Positions 13,187 to 24,999 of a stretch of DNA of 64,000 nt are shown here, piece by piece. Origin of the DNA: Collybia mongolica (taxonomy: Eukaryota > Basidiomycota > Agaricomycetes > Agaricales > Clitocybaceae); assembly GCA_013420905.1 (NCBI GenBank), contig JAAXNY010000006.1, positions 4,278,001-4,342,000 on the forward strand, read 5' to 3'. A model generated the notes under the pieces. That model worked only from the letters and a program-made list of their open reading frames with translations. It searched no databases and had not been told where the DNA came from. Position 1 is the stretch's first letter. Every line of letters starts with the position of its first letter. A program made the position numbers and the translations under genes.

Positions 13187-14647
13187 CTATGCCCGTGGCT
13201 CATCCCACATCTTCTGCACATACACCGCGTCTCCGACTTTGAGCACCCCCGCCCTTTCTGGCATGGCGTTACAGCCGACACATGCGTTCAGCTTGTTCGT
13301 CGGGTCTAGCCCCGTACGGAACTTCATCAACACCTTGAACGGCACGGCCTTGTCTGCTTCGCCTGTATCGGGGCTGACATTTGGGAGCTATGATTGGTAA
13401 ATTAGTGACTAAACAACGAAAGAGCAGAAAGTACACATACCAGACACCTCACACATTTGGACACGAGCATGATACTTGGTGCGTCCTGTGACCCAATTTT
13501 GATTTCCTCCCAGTTGTCCTCCGCAAACGAACCGCCGCCGCTGAGAACGACGTTTGGACGGAACCTAGGGTGGAAAACGATATAATTGGTTCTAGCACAA
13601 TGTGCACGCACACTCACCTTCGAATGACGACGTTGTCTTCCTTCCAAGCCTCGCTGATCCCCTGCATCCCTATCCGTTCCTTGATTTCATTGTTCACATC
13701 CGCCATGCTCTCTTCCGACAATACCATCATTGGGTACAAGTCCTGGTACCATGTAGCCCCCTTGAGATCAGGGAAGTCCGGCGTTGCGAGAACCTGACGT
13801 GCCCGAGGGCCTTTATAGATCAAGTGGATGGGCTTTCCAATGAGTTTTGAGAGGATCGAGGAGGGCGCGTCTGCCGGGCCGCTAAGAGACTGGCCAATAT
13901 ACCCATCAACAAGGTCGTGCTTGGGCCAGAGGGTAATATTCTCGAGGCTATGGGAGGTCTATTATCTGATAGGTAAGTTTAGGGTTTGCGTACTTACATT
14001 TCCCAGGTCTTCAGGATCTCCTCTGTGGGCTCTAATGGGATAGAGAAAGAAGGGCAATCGGGATCCTCAGGGAATGTGACATGGATGAGCCCTTTGTGGG
14101 GTGCCGCTGTGTCAAACTCGATGCGAGGGACGATTAGGACCATCTACGTATACACATTTCAGAGTAGTGAAGAAGGCACAAATCATCTACTGACTCTAGG
14201 GAATTCGCGTGCGGTGAGGATGCGATTGGCATTGACGTCCAGGACACACCATTTTCTGTCAAACTAGTTTACGACAATCGAGCGTCAGGCGAATGAATCG
14301 AAAAACGGAACAGAGACACTCACTTCGAGGCCTTCGGTGTTGAAGTTGGCGGTCTCAACTGGCAATCCTCGGAAACTCTATACTGAAAGCATCAATTATC
14401 AAGACTGGCTGCCGGTAACACGAGGGATGTATGAGGTAAAAGTATGAAAACCGGAACCCTCATTGCGGTGATCGCCATGTTCAGGGACCAAGGAATCCAC
14501 ATCCCCTGTCTCAAATGGGGGTGTTCTTGTACGCACCTTTATGGGATGGATGAATATCCCAGAGACGCGGACGGAACCATCTTCCGGCTTCGGATATACT
14601 CGTTTCGCTCGAACGATGTCGGAATTTTTCGTGTTGCTGCCGGCCAT
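13187..14647 (-). CDS. MOSC-domain protein B (mARC-like), anchor lost
   Basis: Tandem paralogue of gene A with the same exon pattern. It has the YKGPRAR, SEESMADVN and CVRCLLPNVSPDTGE motifs, so the cofactor-binding Cys is kept. The usable start is ATG 14647 (MAGSNTKN), which aligns inside the A protein after its membrane anchor. Just upstream, the frame reads MLLAFFYK, stop, SSRLQEETS. This matches the anchor and following basic stretch of protein A except for a TGA where A has CGA (Arg). The protein is therefore predicted to be soluble or mislocalised. The SCRG block at the start of the barrel reads SFRG here. The rest is intact, so it is a truncated rather than a dead gene. Confidence 0.8.
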
Positions 14648-15385
14648 TGAGGTCTCCTCTTGCAGACGGGAGCTTCATTTATAGAAAAACGCGAGAAGCA
14701 TGAAAGGGGGGTGACTTGACCGGAATATGTGTGAACTGGTGAGATCAATCAAAGGTGCCCAGTGTGAGATGACCATCACAGTTGTATCAAGTGCTGATAG
14801 GAAAAGAAGCAAGAAGATGAAGGAAGATTACATGAATCTGTCACGAACCACTGGCCGTTGGCTGGCCGACTTGCTGAGTGGTACTATTGATTGTTGTCTC
14901 CTCACCTTAGCCCCTGCTTCATTACTAAATATAGCTTTCGGCCTCATGGCGAAACTTATTCAGCAGTCCTGTTAAGGCCGACATTTCACTGACAGAGAAT
15001 CATATCATTCGTTGGTCTTTAAGATGAAAACCTCTGAGATGTTGATGATATGCCAAGCGTGGTGAGAGGTTCCTCGATGTCAGCATACAATTAGAGAAAC
15101 GGAAAGATCATCAACATGTGTTAGCCCGGGACAGCGGTCCCCTCCGAGGCTAGCATCCGATGATCCAAAACCTCGTTCAACGACCCCCTGATGATAAAAT
15201 GCGGGTGAATTTAATGCAAAGTTCCCACAAGGTATCTATCACCTACAACAGTATCTTTTACACCACCGCCCGAAAAGATGGATGGAACCTGTGACTGAGG
15301 TACTGGGATAAATGAGTTCATTTTAAGAATCTGTGCGAGAAGGTTCTTCGATTGTTTGATGTGATGCTGTACAGTATATACAATA

Positions 15386-15454
15386 GGGACGTACAAAGTT
15401 GAACGCAGATTCGCAGACGCAGACGCTTTCCCGCATATGCACCGTTATGTAAGG
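15386..15454 (+). repeat. Left terminal inverted repeat of the MITE
   Basis: 69 bp, from GGGACGTACAAAG to the TTATGTAAGG end. It pairs with 15933-16003. Confidence 0.85.
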
Positions 15455-15932
15455 TGAAAGTTTATACTCCGCTCTGTCACGCTGTAGAGTCAGGAATCAG
15501 CATTCAAAGTCAGTATCCCTTTAATCTCTACTTGCAAGGATATCACCCGAGCCTACCTTACTATGATGATCACACGAAATATTTTTTCGTCATTCTATGA
15601 GAACCTGAGCACCTAAAAAGACTTTATAGATTATAAACAAGTATGACAATGATTTGTAGGAATAAATTCAGCGCGGATTTGAACTTGTATTCGGAGCCTT
15701 TGAATAGATTCTGGGGTGAAGAATCTCGTCCATTCGAAGGTGATGAGTATTAATTGGCGTGTCCCAGAGTCAAGTTGGGAACAAATTTCGTGTATAAAGA
15801 GTTAAATGTATACGTAAGGACCGTGTAGAATAACCGCGACGGCGGTGGGGGTGTCGCTGGGTAAACTCTTGATGTGCTCGCGGCTCGCTATCCTGATAGT
15901 CACACTGTGTCACAAAACGGACTTCGAAATAT

Positions 15933-16003
15933 CCTTACATAATGCGGTGCATATGCGGGAAAGCGTCTGCGTCTGCGAATCTGCGTTCAACTTTGTACGA
16001 CCC
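15933..16003 (-). repeat. Right terminal inverted repeat of the MITE
   Basis: 71 bp, from CCTTACATAATG to CTTTGTACGACCC. It is the reverse complement of the left repeat apart from one substitution near the tip and two extra bases (CA) beside ACCG. Confidence 0.85.
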
Positions 16004-16352
16004 TAATGGATCTGGAATGAAGACTTACCTTAACGAAAGATCGAGCAAGCCCGCGGGGCTTCTTCGTGACACTTACTATATAATCCTTGATCTCAACAAG
16101 CGCTAAGTATTTGTGCTTTACTCATATCTGTGTTGGTTGATACTGTGATGTGCAGTGCCAGTTTTCATTTCCTTGGATCATAATGACGGGCAGAGACTGA
16201 TGCTTTGCCAGGATGCTTTCCAAGCATCAGCTTCTTCTCAAGTTTTATTTTATTTTTCGTGGGTGACACTGTCCTCGTAAGTGTTCGGATGAAATGAACC
16301 AAGGTCCAACAGTAGAACCTAGAGGTAAAAAAAAATGCACCTCGTGAACCAC

Positions 16353-18155
16353 CTACTCACCCCACACCTTTTTTACATATACGACATCACCCACATTCAC
16401 CGTGCCTTCCTCGTCTGGCACCGCATTACAGCCTACACATGGCTTCATCTTCTTGATAGGATCCATTCCCGTGCGGAATTTCATCAACACCTTATATGGG
16501 ACAGCCTTGTCCGCCTCACCAGTGTCAGGGCTGACATTGGGCAGCTATATCATTGATAAGTCTTTACAACCAAGTGCCCATACCCAAACGCGTACGCACC
16601 AAACACCTGGCGCATTTTGACACGAGTGAGATACGTGGCGCGTTGGGGGATCCAATTGCGATTTCCTTCCAGTCATCCTCTGCGAATGGACCACCACCAC
16701 TAAAAATGATGTTTGGTCTGAATCTAACGAACGGGAGAATATTAGTGTCAAGTAAATGAGCGAAGAAATGACGACGAGGTGCGAACAGACTGCGCCTAGA
16801 AGATGAAACACCCACCTCCGAATCACGACGTTATCTTCCTTCCAAGCCTCACTAATGCCCTGCGTCCCTACGCGGTCTTTAACTTCTTTATTCACGTCTC
16901 CCATACTCTCCTCAGACAAAACCAACAGTGGGTATCCATCCTGGTACACCGCCGTCGCCTTAAGTTCCGGAAACTCTACCGTTGCTTCGATCGGGCGGGC
17001 TCGCGGCCCCTTGTAGATAAGATACACGGGCTTTCCGAAGTAAGTCGAAAGGATAGAGGATGGGGTCGCTCCTTCACTTCCAAAGGACGAGCCTGGCAAG
17101 AACTGGGAGATATATCCATCCAGAGGTTTCACGCCTGGGAAGAGCGTCACCTTGTCGAGGCTGGTCAAAAGAAAGGATCAGCAAAGCATTAAAATGGCAT
17201 GGGTTTCAACTTTACATTGTCCAGCTACTCAAGATATCCTTCGTAGGTTGCAATGGCAATGAGAATGCAGCGCAGCCCGAGTCTTCGGGAAACGTGACAT
17301 GGAGGAGCCCAGCATGAGGTAGTGACGCATCTACTTCAATTCGAGGGTGAATCAAGACCATCTATTTATAATATCTTGGTTTAAGTTATTAGGCAGGCGA
17401 GTGTGGGCGCACCCTGGGAAACTCGCGTGCTGTGATGATACGATTAATGTTAACATCGAGGATGCACCATCGTCTGTCATGCTGGGAGGTACTGTTGGTA
17501 TACTAATAGGAATGAGAAAAGAATGGCCGCACCTCAAGTCCTTCCGGCGTATACCTGGCTGTCTGTAAAGGGGTTCCTCGGCAGCTCTAATATCGGAAAG
17601 GGTAAGACGTCATTGACAAAGTTTATAAAGTGATCAACGATAAGAACGTAAGGACAAGAACAAGAATAGCCAAGTAGGCCCAAATAAAACACGAAACTCA
17701 GCATAGCAGATTGATCCTTCCCATTGTGTGATCCATCTCTACAGGAGCAGCGCCAACAGTTGGAGGATTCGGCAAAACACAAGCACGACCGATGAAGGAA
17801 CGAAGCATACCTTGATTGGATGAACAAATATCCCAGCAATATGGATTGATCCGTCCTTGGGTCTAGATTCCATTCCTTTATATTTTTTCTTTTCGGAGGG
17901 TTGGGCAGAAATCGTGGAAGGCTGGGAGCGCCGAAGGTAAAGGTATACAAGGGCACCGAAGATAGCGGCAGCAGCGAGAGATATACTGGAAGGCCACGCG
18001 ATGCTGTCAATGCTTGTACTCGTGCGCGTACCAAAACCCGATGCAATCCGAGTGAAATGTGATTTGAAAGACTGCTTAGAACTTAGCGCTGAGCTGAAAA
18101 TGCCGTCCCCGGAACTAGAAGACCTTGACAACGTGGAGTAGGCGTGGGTGGACAT
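16353..18155 (-). CDS. MOSC-domain protein C (mARC-like), membrane-anchored
   Basis: Third and most diverged member of the MOSC cluster. ATG 18155 opens MSTHAYSTLSR, a Ser-rich leader that could be a targeting sequence. A membrane segment (SLAAAAIFGALVYLYLRR) follows, then a MOSC barrel with SCRGTPL, YKGPRARP, SEESMGDVNK and CARCLLPNVSPDTGE. The cofactor Cys is retained. The stop TAG (16353-16355) follows KKVWGE. Intron positions match copies A and B (for example after HPIK and after SKCARCL), so all three descend from one gene. The longer leader, compared with A, may change organelle targeting; this is inference. Confidence 0.85.
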
Positions 18156-18605
18156 GAGGGCGTTCTCGTGTCCTCGTGAAGATAATGAGAAAGAGGTGTT
18201 GCTTTCGACCAGATTGATAAGCTTCAGAGCTTCATAAGACGGCTTGAGGGCGAGTCTCCGGTGCTGACTGGGGTCGGTTATGACTCTTGCAAGGCTTGTG
18301 TAGTGCTCCGAAAGCGTCCGCGTTACTCAACCTTTAGAATGGACGGATAGAAGGCCTGGCGAGAAGAAAAGAGCATCTTAGCCAGAGCAGTAGTCTTGGC
18401 CAAAAGTCTCAATAAATTTTCCAATGTTCGTCAGTTGCAAAAAGACGTGCCTGACAGATATAAATTTTCAGGCCAGTTCCTGGTCACTGGACCCTGGCGA
18501 TGTTCCAGACCGCTTCACATCGCCCATTGCGCAGAGCTCCTGATGTGTCTGATATATATTCCTACATGCTGTGGTCACGGTCTAGTATACTTTTCATACT
18601 AAGAG
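18156..18605. other. Intergenic, upstream of MOSC gene C
   Basis: About 450 bp between the MOSC C start and the end of the prolyl isomerase gene on the same strand. No gene recognised. Confidence 0.5.
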
Positions 18606-19225
18606 TCATCCCGTCCTTAAGACCAAGTGAACACCACTGTCGGAACTAATGATCTCGCTGATCTGCCCAACCTGCAGCCCATAAGCTGCATCCTCGAACG
18701 GCTTTTGCATCTGCCCACGGCCAAACCATCCTAAATCACCACCGTTTGCATGCGATGAACAGTCGGAGTGCTGTGTAGCCAATTCTGCGAACTTTTCGGC
18801 CGATCCACCAATCTTTGATTCATGCCCTTGCAGAATCTCGATGGCTTCCTCCTTGCTGCGTGTAATGGTCAACTAAAATACCAGATATTAGTGATATTTC
18901 GTCTACATTTGTGAAGTTTGTAGGACCTCTTTCCAACTTGACGGCCGTCTGCTGTCACGATGCTTGACAAGAAGATGACTGGCGCGGACTTGGTCAGCCT
19001 TTCCGCCCGATTTCGCACCACTCAGGTATTCTTTCGCTCCTGGTAGCTGGCCGATCTGCTCCTGGGTAAGCTCCGCAGGCGGTTCCCAGCTCGATTGTTT
19101 ACTAGTAGTGTTGAAGAAATATGGCACCCCACGCGAATTCGACATTCTGACTTCCCATTCTGACTTATTTAAGATATATTTGTGAGGTGGATACACTTCT
19201 TAGATATTGCCGTTTGGCGCACCAT
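18606..19225 (-). CDS. PIN1: Pin1/Ess1-type peptidyl-prolyl cis-trans isomerase
   Basis: Predicted about 167 residues. An N-terminal WW domain (WEVRMSNSRGVPYFFN ... SWEPP) binds phospho-Ser/Thr-Pro, and a C-terminal parvulin domain (ASHLLVKH ... GGDLGWFGRGQM ... GVHLVLRTG) isomerises that bond. The family acts on mitotic proteins and the RNA polymerase II tail. The best start is ATG 19225, followed at once by a 59-nt GTGCGC...AAATAAG intron, so exon 1 would be the start codon alone and the protein begins MSEWEVRMS. Upstream of the WW domain the same frame has only a GTG (19196). A second intron (GTCCTA donor) separates the two domains. Confidence 0.9.
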
Positions 19226-19672
19226 TGTGATACTTTTCTCTTTTTAGCGAAACGTGTGCCTTTGACTTCGTTGGGCGTTGGTTACGAAGAGTGAAATTCA
19301 TCTCGCGATCATCCACTCGATCAGTAAAGGGTCACGTGCGTGAATGGTCTTGCTCAGCTACGGAATCCCGATGCTCCTTGCAATCATGCGGTAGAAGTAC
19401 TAGTACATGCGACTGGTATCACCTTCCAAGTTCTATGGCAAACCACGCTGCACTGTCCTCAAGGGACTACAATCGGGGCTACCGCCACCCTTTCCTCTTC
19501 GGAGTTCATTACCTGGGCGGCGTTGGAGGCAAGTAGTGGAGCTGTTCACAGGGAAGAAATCGAAAATAACCAATATTCCATCCAGACAATCCAAGAACAG
19601 TAAGGTTTTAGTGATTTAGTATGAGTATCAACGTATCAGTCATTATACTTGTTCCAGCTAGCAGAGCTGGCC
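19226..19672. promoter_or_regulatory. Divergent promoter region between PIN1 and the DUF4246 gene
   Basis: About 450 bp shared by two genes transcribed away from each other. A further 5' exon of the DUF4246 gene could lie here: 19567-19607 can be read in a frame that joins the next exon as HPDNPRT-LAELAM, but a stop lies just upstream of that frame and I found no acceptor to bypass it. Confidence 0.4.
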
Positions 19673-21442
19673 ATGTGTCGGCTCTCTGCTGACCTGCGAT
19701 CAAGCGCAGACTGGTGGAAATTCTTCCAGGACCAAGACAGGCGAGAAAAGTGGACCGCTGCTGCTTTACAACGTACTTGGAAAATACGAACACCCTCAAA
19801 CCATATTGACATCCGACTGTCGGCCAAACAGGCACGTGCTTGAATTCCTAGGTGCATCAACCATGCAAACAATATACTAAGGTTATGATATCTGTAGGTC
19901 ACCTATGTTCTTGACGAACTCGGAGGATATTCTGCCCTGATGGATCGCCGGAACCAATGGTCTGTATCATGTCGTGACCGATCTCCATACATGTAATCAA
20001 ATGATGCTCCCGTTAATAGTGAGGTCTCGTGTTTCGAGCGCATCTGGGAGTCGCGTCAACTCTTGGAAAAATCCGATAGTGACGCCCTCTCCGATGATCT
20101 TTCTGTCCTTCGTAGCCAGACTCCAAGCCCGGGTCGGAACGCTGATGGTGTAACGACATCGCTTGTCGACCCATTTCTCCACTGTCTAGTGTACAACAAA
20201 ACCCTTGTCTCACACCCACACAGCCGGCACTTGCGCCCTTTGCCACCCCCTTCAGGCGATATATACACAGTTTCCCCAAGATTTGCTTTCCTTCCATCCG
20301 ATGTGACTATTTCACCGACCGGCGTAGCCAAATTCGGGTCATACATCAATAACCTCGAGTCACGCCATATATCACTCTATGGGCGGATAGAACAAATCTT
20401 GACCTCATTTCTACCCTTGTTCGAGCATACTTTGACAGATCTGCACAGGAATAACCCACTAAGTCAGCGGATTCCTGGGCCATGTCGATATACTGTATGG
20501 GAGGAGCCAGAAGAGCCTGAGTTTTCTGATGACGAAGAGGGATGGACAGCATATGAAAGGGACCTTCGGCACTGGATCATGAACAGGCCCCTGCACCTTC
20601 CAGATGTTCCGGATGACGGTTATCGCGGTGGCTTAGAGTATAGGAAACATATAGTAGATCTACGTGGTAGAAACCTCCAGTTTGTCGTCGAAATTTCAGA
20701 AATACACCTTGTGAGTTTAGTAATTTCACGTGCCCCTTTCTAATTGATAAAATATACAGCAACCTGGTGGACCTGAATATTCCGGTTCACGATGGCATGT
20801 GCAAGGCATGCGCAACGAGCGCATTGTCGCTTGTGGCCTCTTCTATCACTCAGTTGTGGGTGGTTTACTGCTCGGAATTAAGTGAATTATAGAATTTCGG
20901 AACAGGAGAATCTGACAGAAACTTCTATTGCGTTTCGCATGGCTGTCACATCACCGCGAGGCTTCAATGCAGGGGACGCTGGCGCCACTTTACGAACCTG
21001 GGGTCTTCAAGACGGTGACTCATGTCATCAATATGTTGGCTCCCGAACAATCCACTCCGGCCTAGGGCTTGTCTTTCCAAACATCTACCAGCACCAACAG
21101 ACGCCATTTCGCCTGCTCGATCCTACAAAGCGAGGACACCAAACTGTCGTATCTTTTTACCTTGTAGATCCCGAAATTCAACCTATCGTGTCCACGGCCA
21201 TGGTCGCACCACAACAAAAGTCGTGGATCCGGAAAGCTGTAGACGAGTCTATGGACCGGCGAATTCCGACGGAAATTGTCGAGAAGATCATGGAGAGTGT
21301 CGATGGGCTTATGGATATTGAGGAGGCGGAAGGATATAAGAGCGAACTCTCGAGTGCGAGAGAGAAATTTTGGGAAGCAAGTAACAATTATCACTTTTGT
21401 ATCCCATTTGATATCTGGAGTGCGCCAGACTTTCCACATTAG
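19673..21442 (+). CDS. DUF4246 family protein
   Basis: Predicted 513 residues in five exons (19673-19831, 19898-19959, 20020-20710, 20760-20852, 20906-21442; sum 1,542 nt). Recognisable family blocks are YVLDELGGYSALMDRRNQ, VSCFERIWES, PGGPEYSGSRWHVQGMRNE, TSIAFRMAV, GLVFPNIYQHQQTPF and YLVDPEIQPIVSTA. The function of this mainly fungal family is not established. The RWHVQGMRNE to VFPNIYQH spacing looks like a double-stranded beta-helix oxygenase fold, which is inference. Intron 1 (19832-19897) needs a GC donor, supported because SAKQ joins VTYVLDEL exactly as the family expects. The start may be further upstream. Confidence 0.85.
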
Positions 21443-21557
21443 AATTGCATCATTGTTGGGGTAATATATATATGAGAGCATAATTGCTTGAAACCCTGAT
21501 TGGGTCATCGTTAAGTAGTACATGATATGTCGATTGTCAACGGGAATCTCCTTGGTG

Positions 21558-24132
21558 CTATATCTTTCGGCTCGGGCGAGTTTCATCATCTGCGCCAACA
21601 ATGAAGATGTTGGGATGTCGAGCAATCTATATATTTATGGAGGTCAGTGCTATCATATAGGGTCGAAGGAGGTGTGACGTACAAATGATCGAATTCGTTT
21701 TCCATAAATATACATCGGAAACGATGCGAGCCAGCAAAATGCTTGACAGGAAGCTAGGATCAAGAGCGATACCTTCACACCCCTGTGAAGAACCATGCCG
21801 TTTGCGAAGAAGGTGAATGAGTATAGAACAATATTTTTACTGAAGTTCGAGAGGGCGAGGACGTGTAAAGCATCAGTACCATGAGTGTCCAAAAGATATG
21901 TGACGGCGGCAGCGCCGGAGACGACCATACTGAAGTTGGCTATCCTACGAAGTGAACATGAATTATCACATCGGTTCGGCGTCTTAGATAAGGAAACACA
22001 AACATAATACAAGCAACAGCACCAATCCAAGGCATGTTATGCGTCGTACCCACTGTATAATTTAATTAGTTATCTCCCCACTGAAGGAGCCGAAATATTG
22101 TATCAACCTGCCCAACCAGCATAACCAAAGACCCCAAATAACATTGTCGAGATGAAAAAGATACGAAACTCGGGTTCATAAATGCCTTTATTCCGTTTTG
22201 CGAGCCACACAGTACCCCAGTCAGTTAATGGACCAGATACACACATGGCGATGATTATGCCCACGATTCCTCCAAGATTAGTTAGCCCCTGCATGATTTC
22301 GCGTGAGTCAAGGAGAGGGAGATATGAAAGATCTCACAATCTGGGAGGCTGTGAAGTTATATTCCAGAGTAAAAATAGTCGAGGAACATATAGGCAAAAG
22401 GCCTAGAAATAGGTACGGTCATTTCTCGTCTTGGATGTCGGGATTTGAGATTTCCTCACTGAGCCAGACGGTCTGCATTCCATGAACAAGAAAAATGAAC
22501 CATGTCTGAAGCCGATCATCAGCCTTATAACGCATCATAAAAAATAACATCACCGACGACTGGGGAGAGAAGGAATGGGAAGGGGCGAATAAAAATCTTG
22601 AGAATGTTGACGTTGCTATAGGTTCCGCTCCAAATCTTGAGCTGTGTGATATAACTTGGCCTGTCGGTAAACTTTGGTGTAGGTTGCGCAACGATATCGG
22701 AAACCGAAATATCTCTGTCCACACTTTGTTTTTCAGTAGGGCTAGATCTTTCGTCGGCACCACTCCCTGTTTTCAAGTCCTCTTTCTCGTCGCGGCGATG
22801 ATACGTCGTCTACGAAAATACTAAGAAATTGTCCATCAAGATATTCTACTCAAAGTGACGCACTTCTGGCACAAAGAAAAAAACTAAGAGCACTGCCAGA
22901 CCAAGGGGAATCGTCACAAACCAGAAGCCCATTTGCCAGGACAGGTTCTGAATGACATAGCTGTATAACAAAGGACCACTAAATGACACAACCCTCGTCA
23001 GATCGTTCACACAACTTTAAATGACAGGAAATGCTAACAGTGTTATACCCGCCATGATCGAGAAACTCCAAATGACAGAGCGGCTACCACGTTCATGCAC
23101 ACTTTTGTAGGGCCATGAGGAACGGCATATTATGACCCAACCTAGTGAATGTCTTACAAATAGATCTGCTCAATGGTTGATGCGACCAAACTATCACCTA
23201 TATTAATATGATGATGGCGTCGTGAATACAGAAACACACCTTTTGCAAGGCTGACATGCCAAAACCTTGGAACACTCGTGATGCCCTTATAGATGCCATA
23301 TTTGGACTTGCAGCACACCAAATGCAGGAAATGAACATCTGTGAGGCAGGAATCCGGAGTCACAAACCGAGAATATTATGATGAGAGTTTACCATACCAA
23401 GGTGACGGATCCTAGGTACACAATACGATGGCCGAACTTGACAGCCAAGGCATTTTGGAAGAGCCTATATGGTAGTTATAATATTGACTTCCATCCCATT
23501 TTATTCGTGCTTACATGAAGCACGCAAGGCCAAGAAGAATGGCACCGAAACTGGAAGCGACATCGTCCACACTTACGCCGAACTGATCTGACAACAGAAC
23601 ATATCCTGGTCCGACCATAGGCGAAAGTGCACCATCGAGCGACGCTGCAAAGGCACTGTGGAAGTGGTTAGCTAGATGAAGCATTTGGGTATTCTTTGCC
23701 ATACAGAGTCCAGAAACAGGCCTCCTTTTTCCATTTAGGCCAGTTTAAACTTCAGAAAGAGACAGTCATCAGTACTATTCCCAGCACGATTAAATCAATA
23801 TCAATGGAACAACAACTCACGGGTCTTTGGGATCATCAGACGGTTGCGGAACAAGTATAACATGCGAATCCCTTCCGGTTCCGTGCTTCAGCGCTCTGGC
23901 GTCATCAATTGCAATCTGGAAGGTGGGGCAGTCATATCATTTGACTCTTTTACAAATGTAACGCTTTACCTGGTGGCCTCGAACGATTCCCAGGTCAGAT
24001 AACAAGGCTGTACCAGGCACTTCACGAAGGTATTTATCCTCTGTGGGACCCACAACAATCAAGCCGAACTGATCAGCGTTGCAAAACCTGTCAACATCAG
24101 CTATAAAACTCACCAAGAATACCGAGCCCCAT
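21558..24132 (-). CDS. MFS transporter (drug/H+ antiporter, Hol1-like)
   Basis: Multi-exon major facilitator with about 12 membrane spans. The start ATG 24132 gives MGLGILEDKYLREVPGTALL after splicing a 19-nt first exon, matching the typical N-terminus of this family. Next comes the cytosolic signature VPQPSDDPKDPLNWPKWKK, then TM segments with a motif A-like HRIVYLGS loop, the FVHERGSRSVIW loop, a charged central loop (DEKEDLKTG) and the C-terminal half (SGPLTDWGTVWLAKRNKG, YGKRIRSFIARHP). The stop TAG is at 21558-21560. I found no frameshift. Proton-driven efflux or uptake of small molecules is expected at the plasma membrane. It ends 115 bp from the converging DUF4246 gene. Its nearness to the A-T-TE locus makes export of a metabolite conceivable. 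Confidence 0.85.
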
Positions 24133-24999
24133 GATGACAAGATAGACCACAACCCGCAAAGACACTGACCATTGGCTTTATATACAGCAAGAAGGCCTAT
24201 CTGATATCCATATGAGCATTTTTTCTCAACCATTGTGCTTGGTCTATGCGGTGATAGGCCCGATTCAGCCATTTTGGCACTAAAGCCTATCAATCATGCT
24301 CCGGAGACATTATAAGAAAATTACTCAGCCCTCCCCTATGGTGAGCCCACTACCTAACAGGAAATTAGAGGCTGGGAATGTGAAGGCAGTCAACCATAAC
24401 ATAAACAGAACGAAGTTAGGAAGACGAAACTGTGCTCCCAGATACTGCATTTTGAGCGTGACGTTGAATTATAAACGTCCTGGTGACACTAAATCGCACG
24501 TAGCGTGGAACCGGAAGGAGACGAGTGGAAACCCTGGATAAACCATCAACCACCGAAGGCGCCAGAGATTCACGTACATATCTTGCTTGGACCACCATCA
24601 ACAGAAGTACATCACATGGTTCAGCGGAGATTGCGACGATCCAGAAGGAAATCCTTCCTCACCTCTGCGTAATCAACTACTCAACATAAAAGGTGATATT
24701 TCAAGGTTCATTGAAGTATAAGTGTACCATAAACTATAATGACAGAATCTCCTTCGGTTTTGACGAAGGAAGGGGGTTCATAATTCGATGCATATAACCT
24801 TTAGGACAAGCAGACTTCCATTACAAGCGAGTCCCTGATATGAAGAGATTTTATGAAGACATGACGGCAATGTCTGTGTGCATTTTTTTGGGCGGCTGGC
24901 GACTATTGCAGGAAAAGCCCCTCCGAGACTGTTGGCTGTTAGGTTCGGTTCCGACAAGCAGTCTCGATTGTGCAACTGGGCAACAGCGTTTGTCTGACA
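24133..24999. other. Intergenic, no gene recognised
   Basis: About 870 bp between two minus-strand genes. A plus-strand frame (24296-24541) has no family similarity that I can see. Confidence 0.5.

Larger units (their letters stand above)
15386..16003. mobile_element. 618-bp MITE with about 70-bp terminal inverted repeats
   Basis: The two ends are inverted copies. The left begins GGGACGTACAAAG and the right ends CTTTGTACGACCC. Each continues with GTTGAACGCAGATTCGCAG and onward for about 70 bp, with one mismatch and a 2-nt indel. A TA dinucleotide flanks each end (15384-15385 and 16004-16005), as expected for a TA target-site duplication of the Tc1/mariner type. The interior has no transposase frame, so it is non-autonomous. 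The near-identity of the ends suggests recent activity. Superfamily assignment from TA alone is tentative. Confidence 0.85.
14648..16352. other. Intergenic region between MOSC genes B and C, containing a MITE
   Basis: No protein gene seen. 14648-14746 holds the relic anchor of gene B and 14798-14950 the duplicated upstream blocks shared with gene A. 15386-16003 is a non-autonomous DNA element described separately. The remaining sequence is AT-rich and featureless. Confidence 0.6.

Noticed and set aside
20063..20743. Independent 226-residue gene starting at 20063
   Set aside because: It is the third exon of the DUF4246 gene; upstream and downstream exons join in frame with family-conserved residues.
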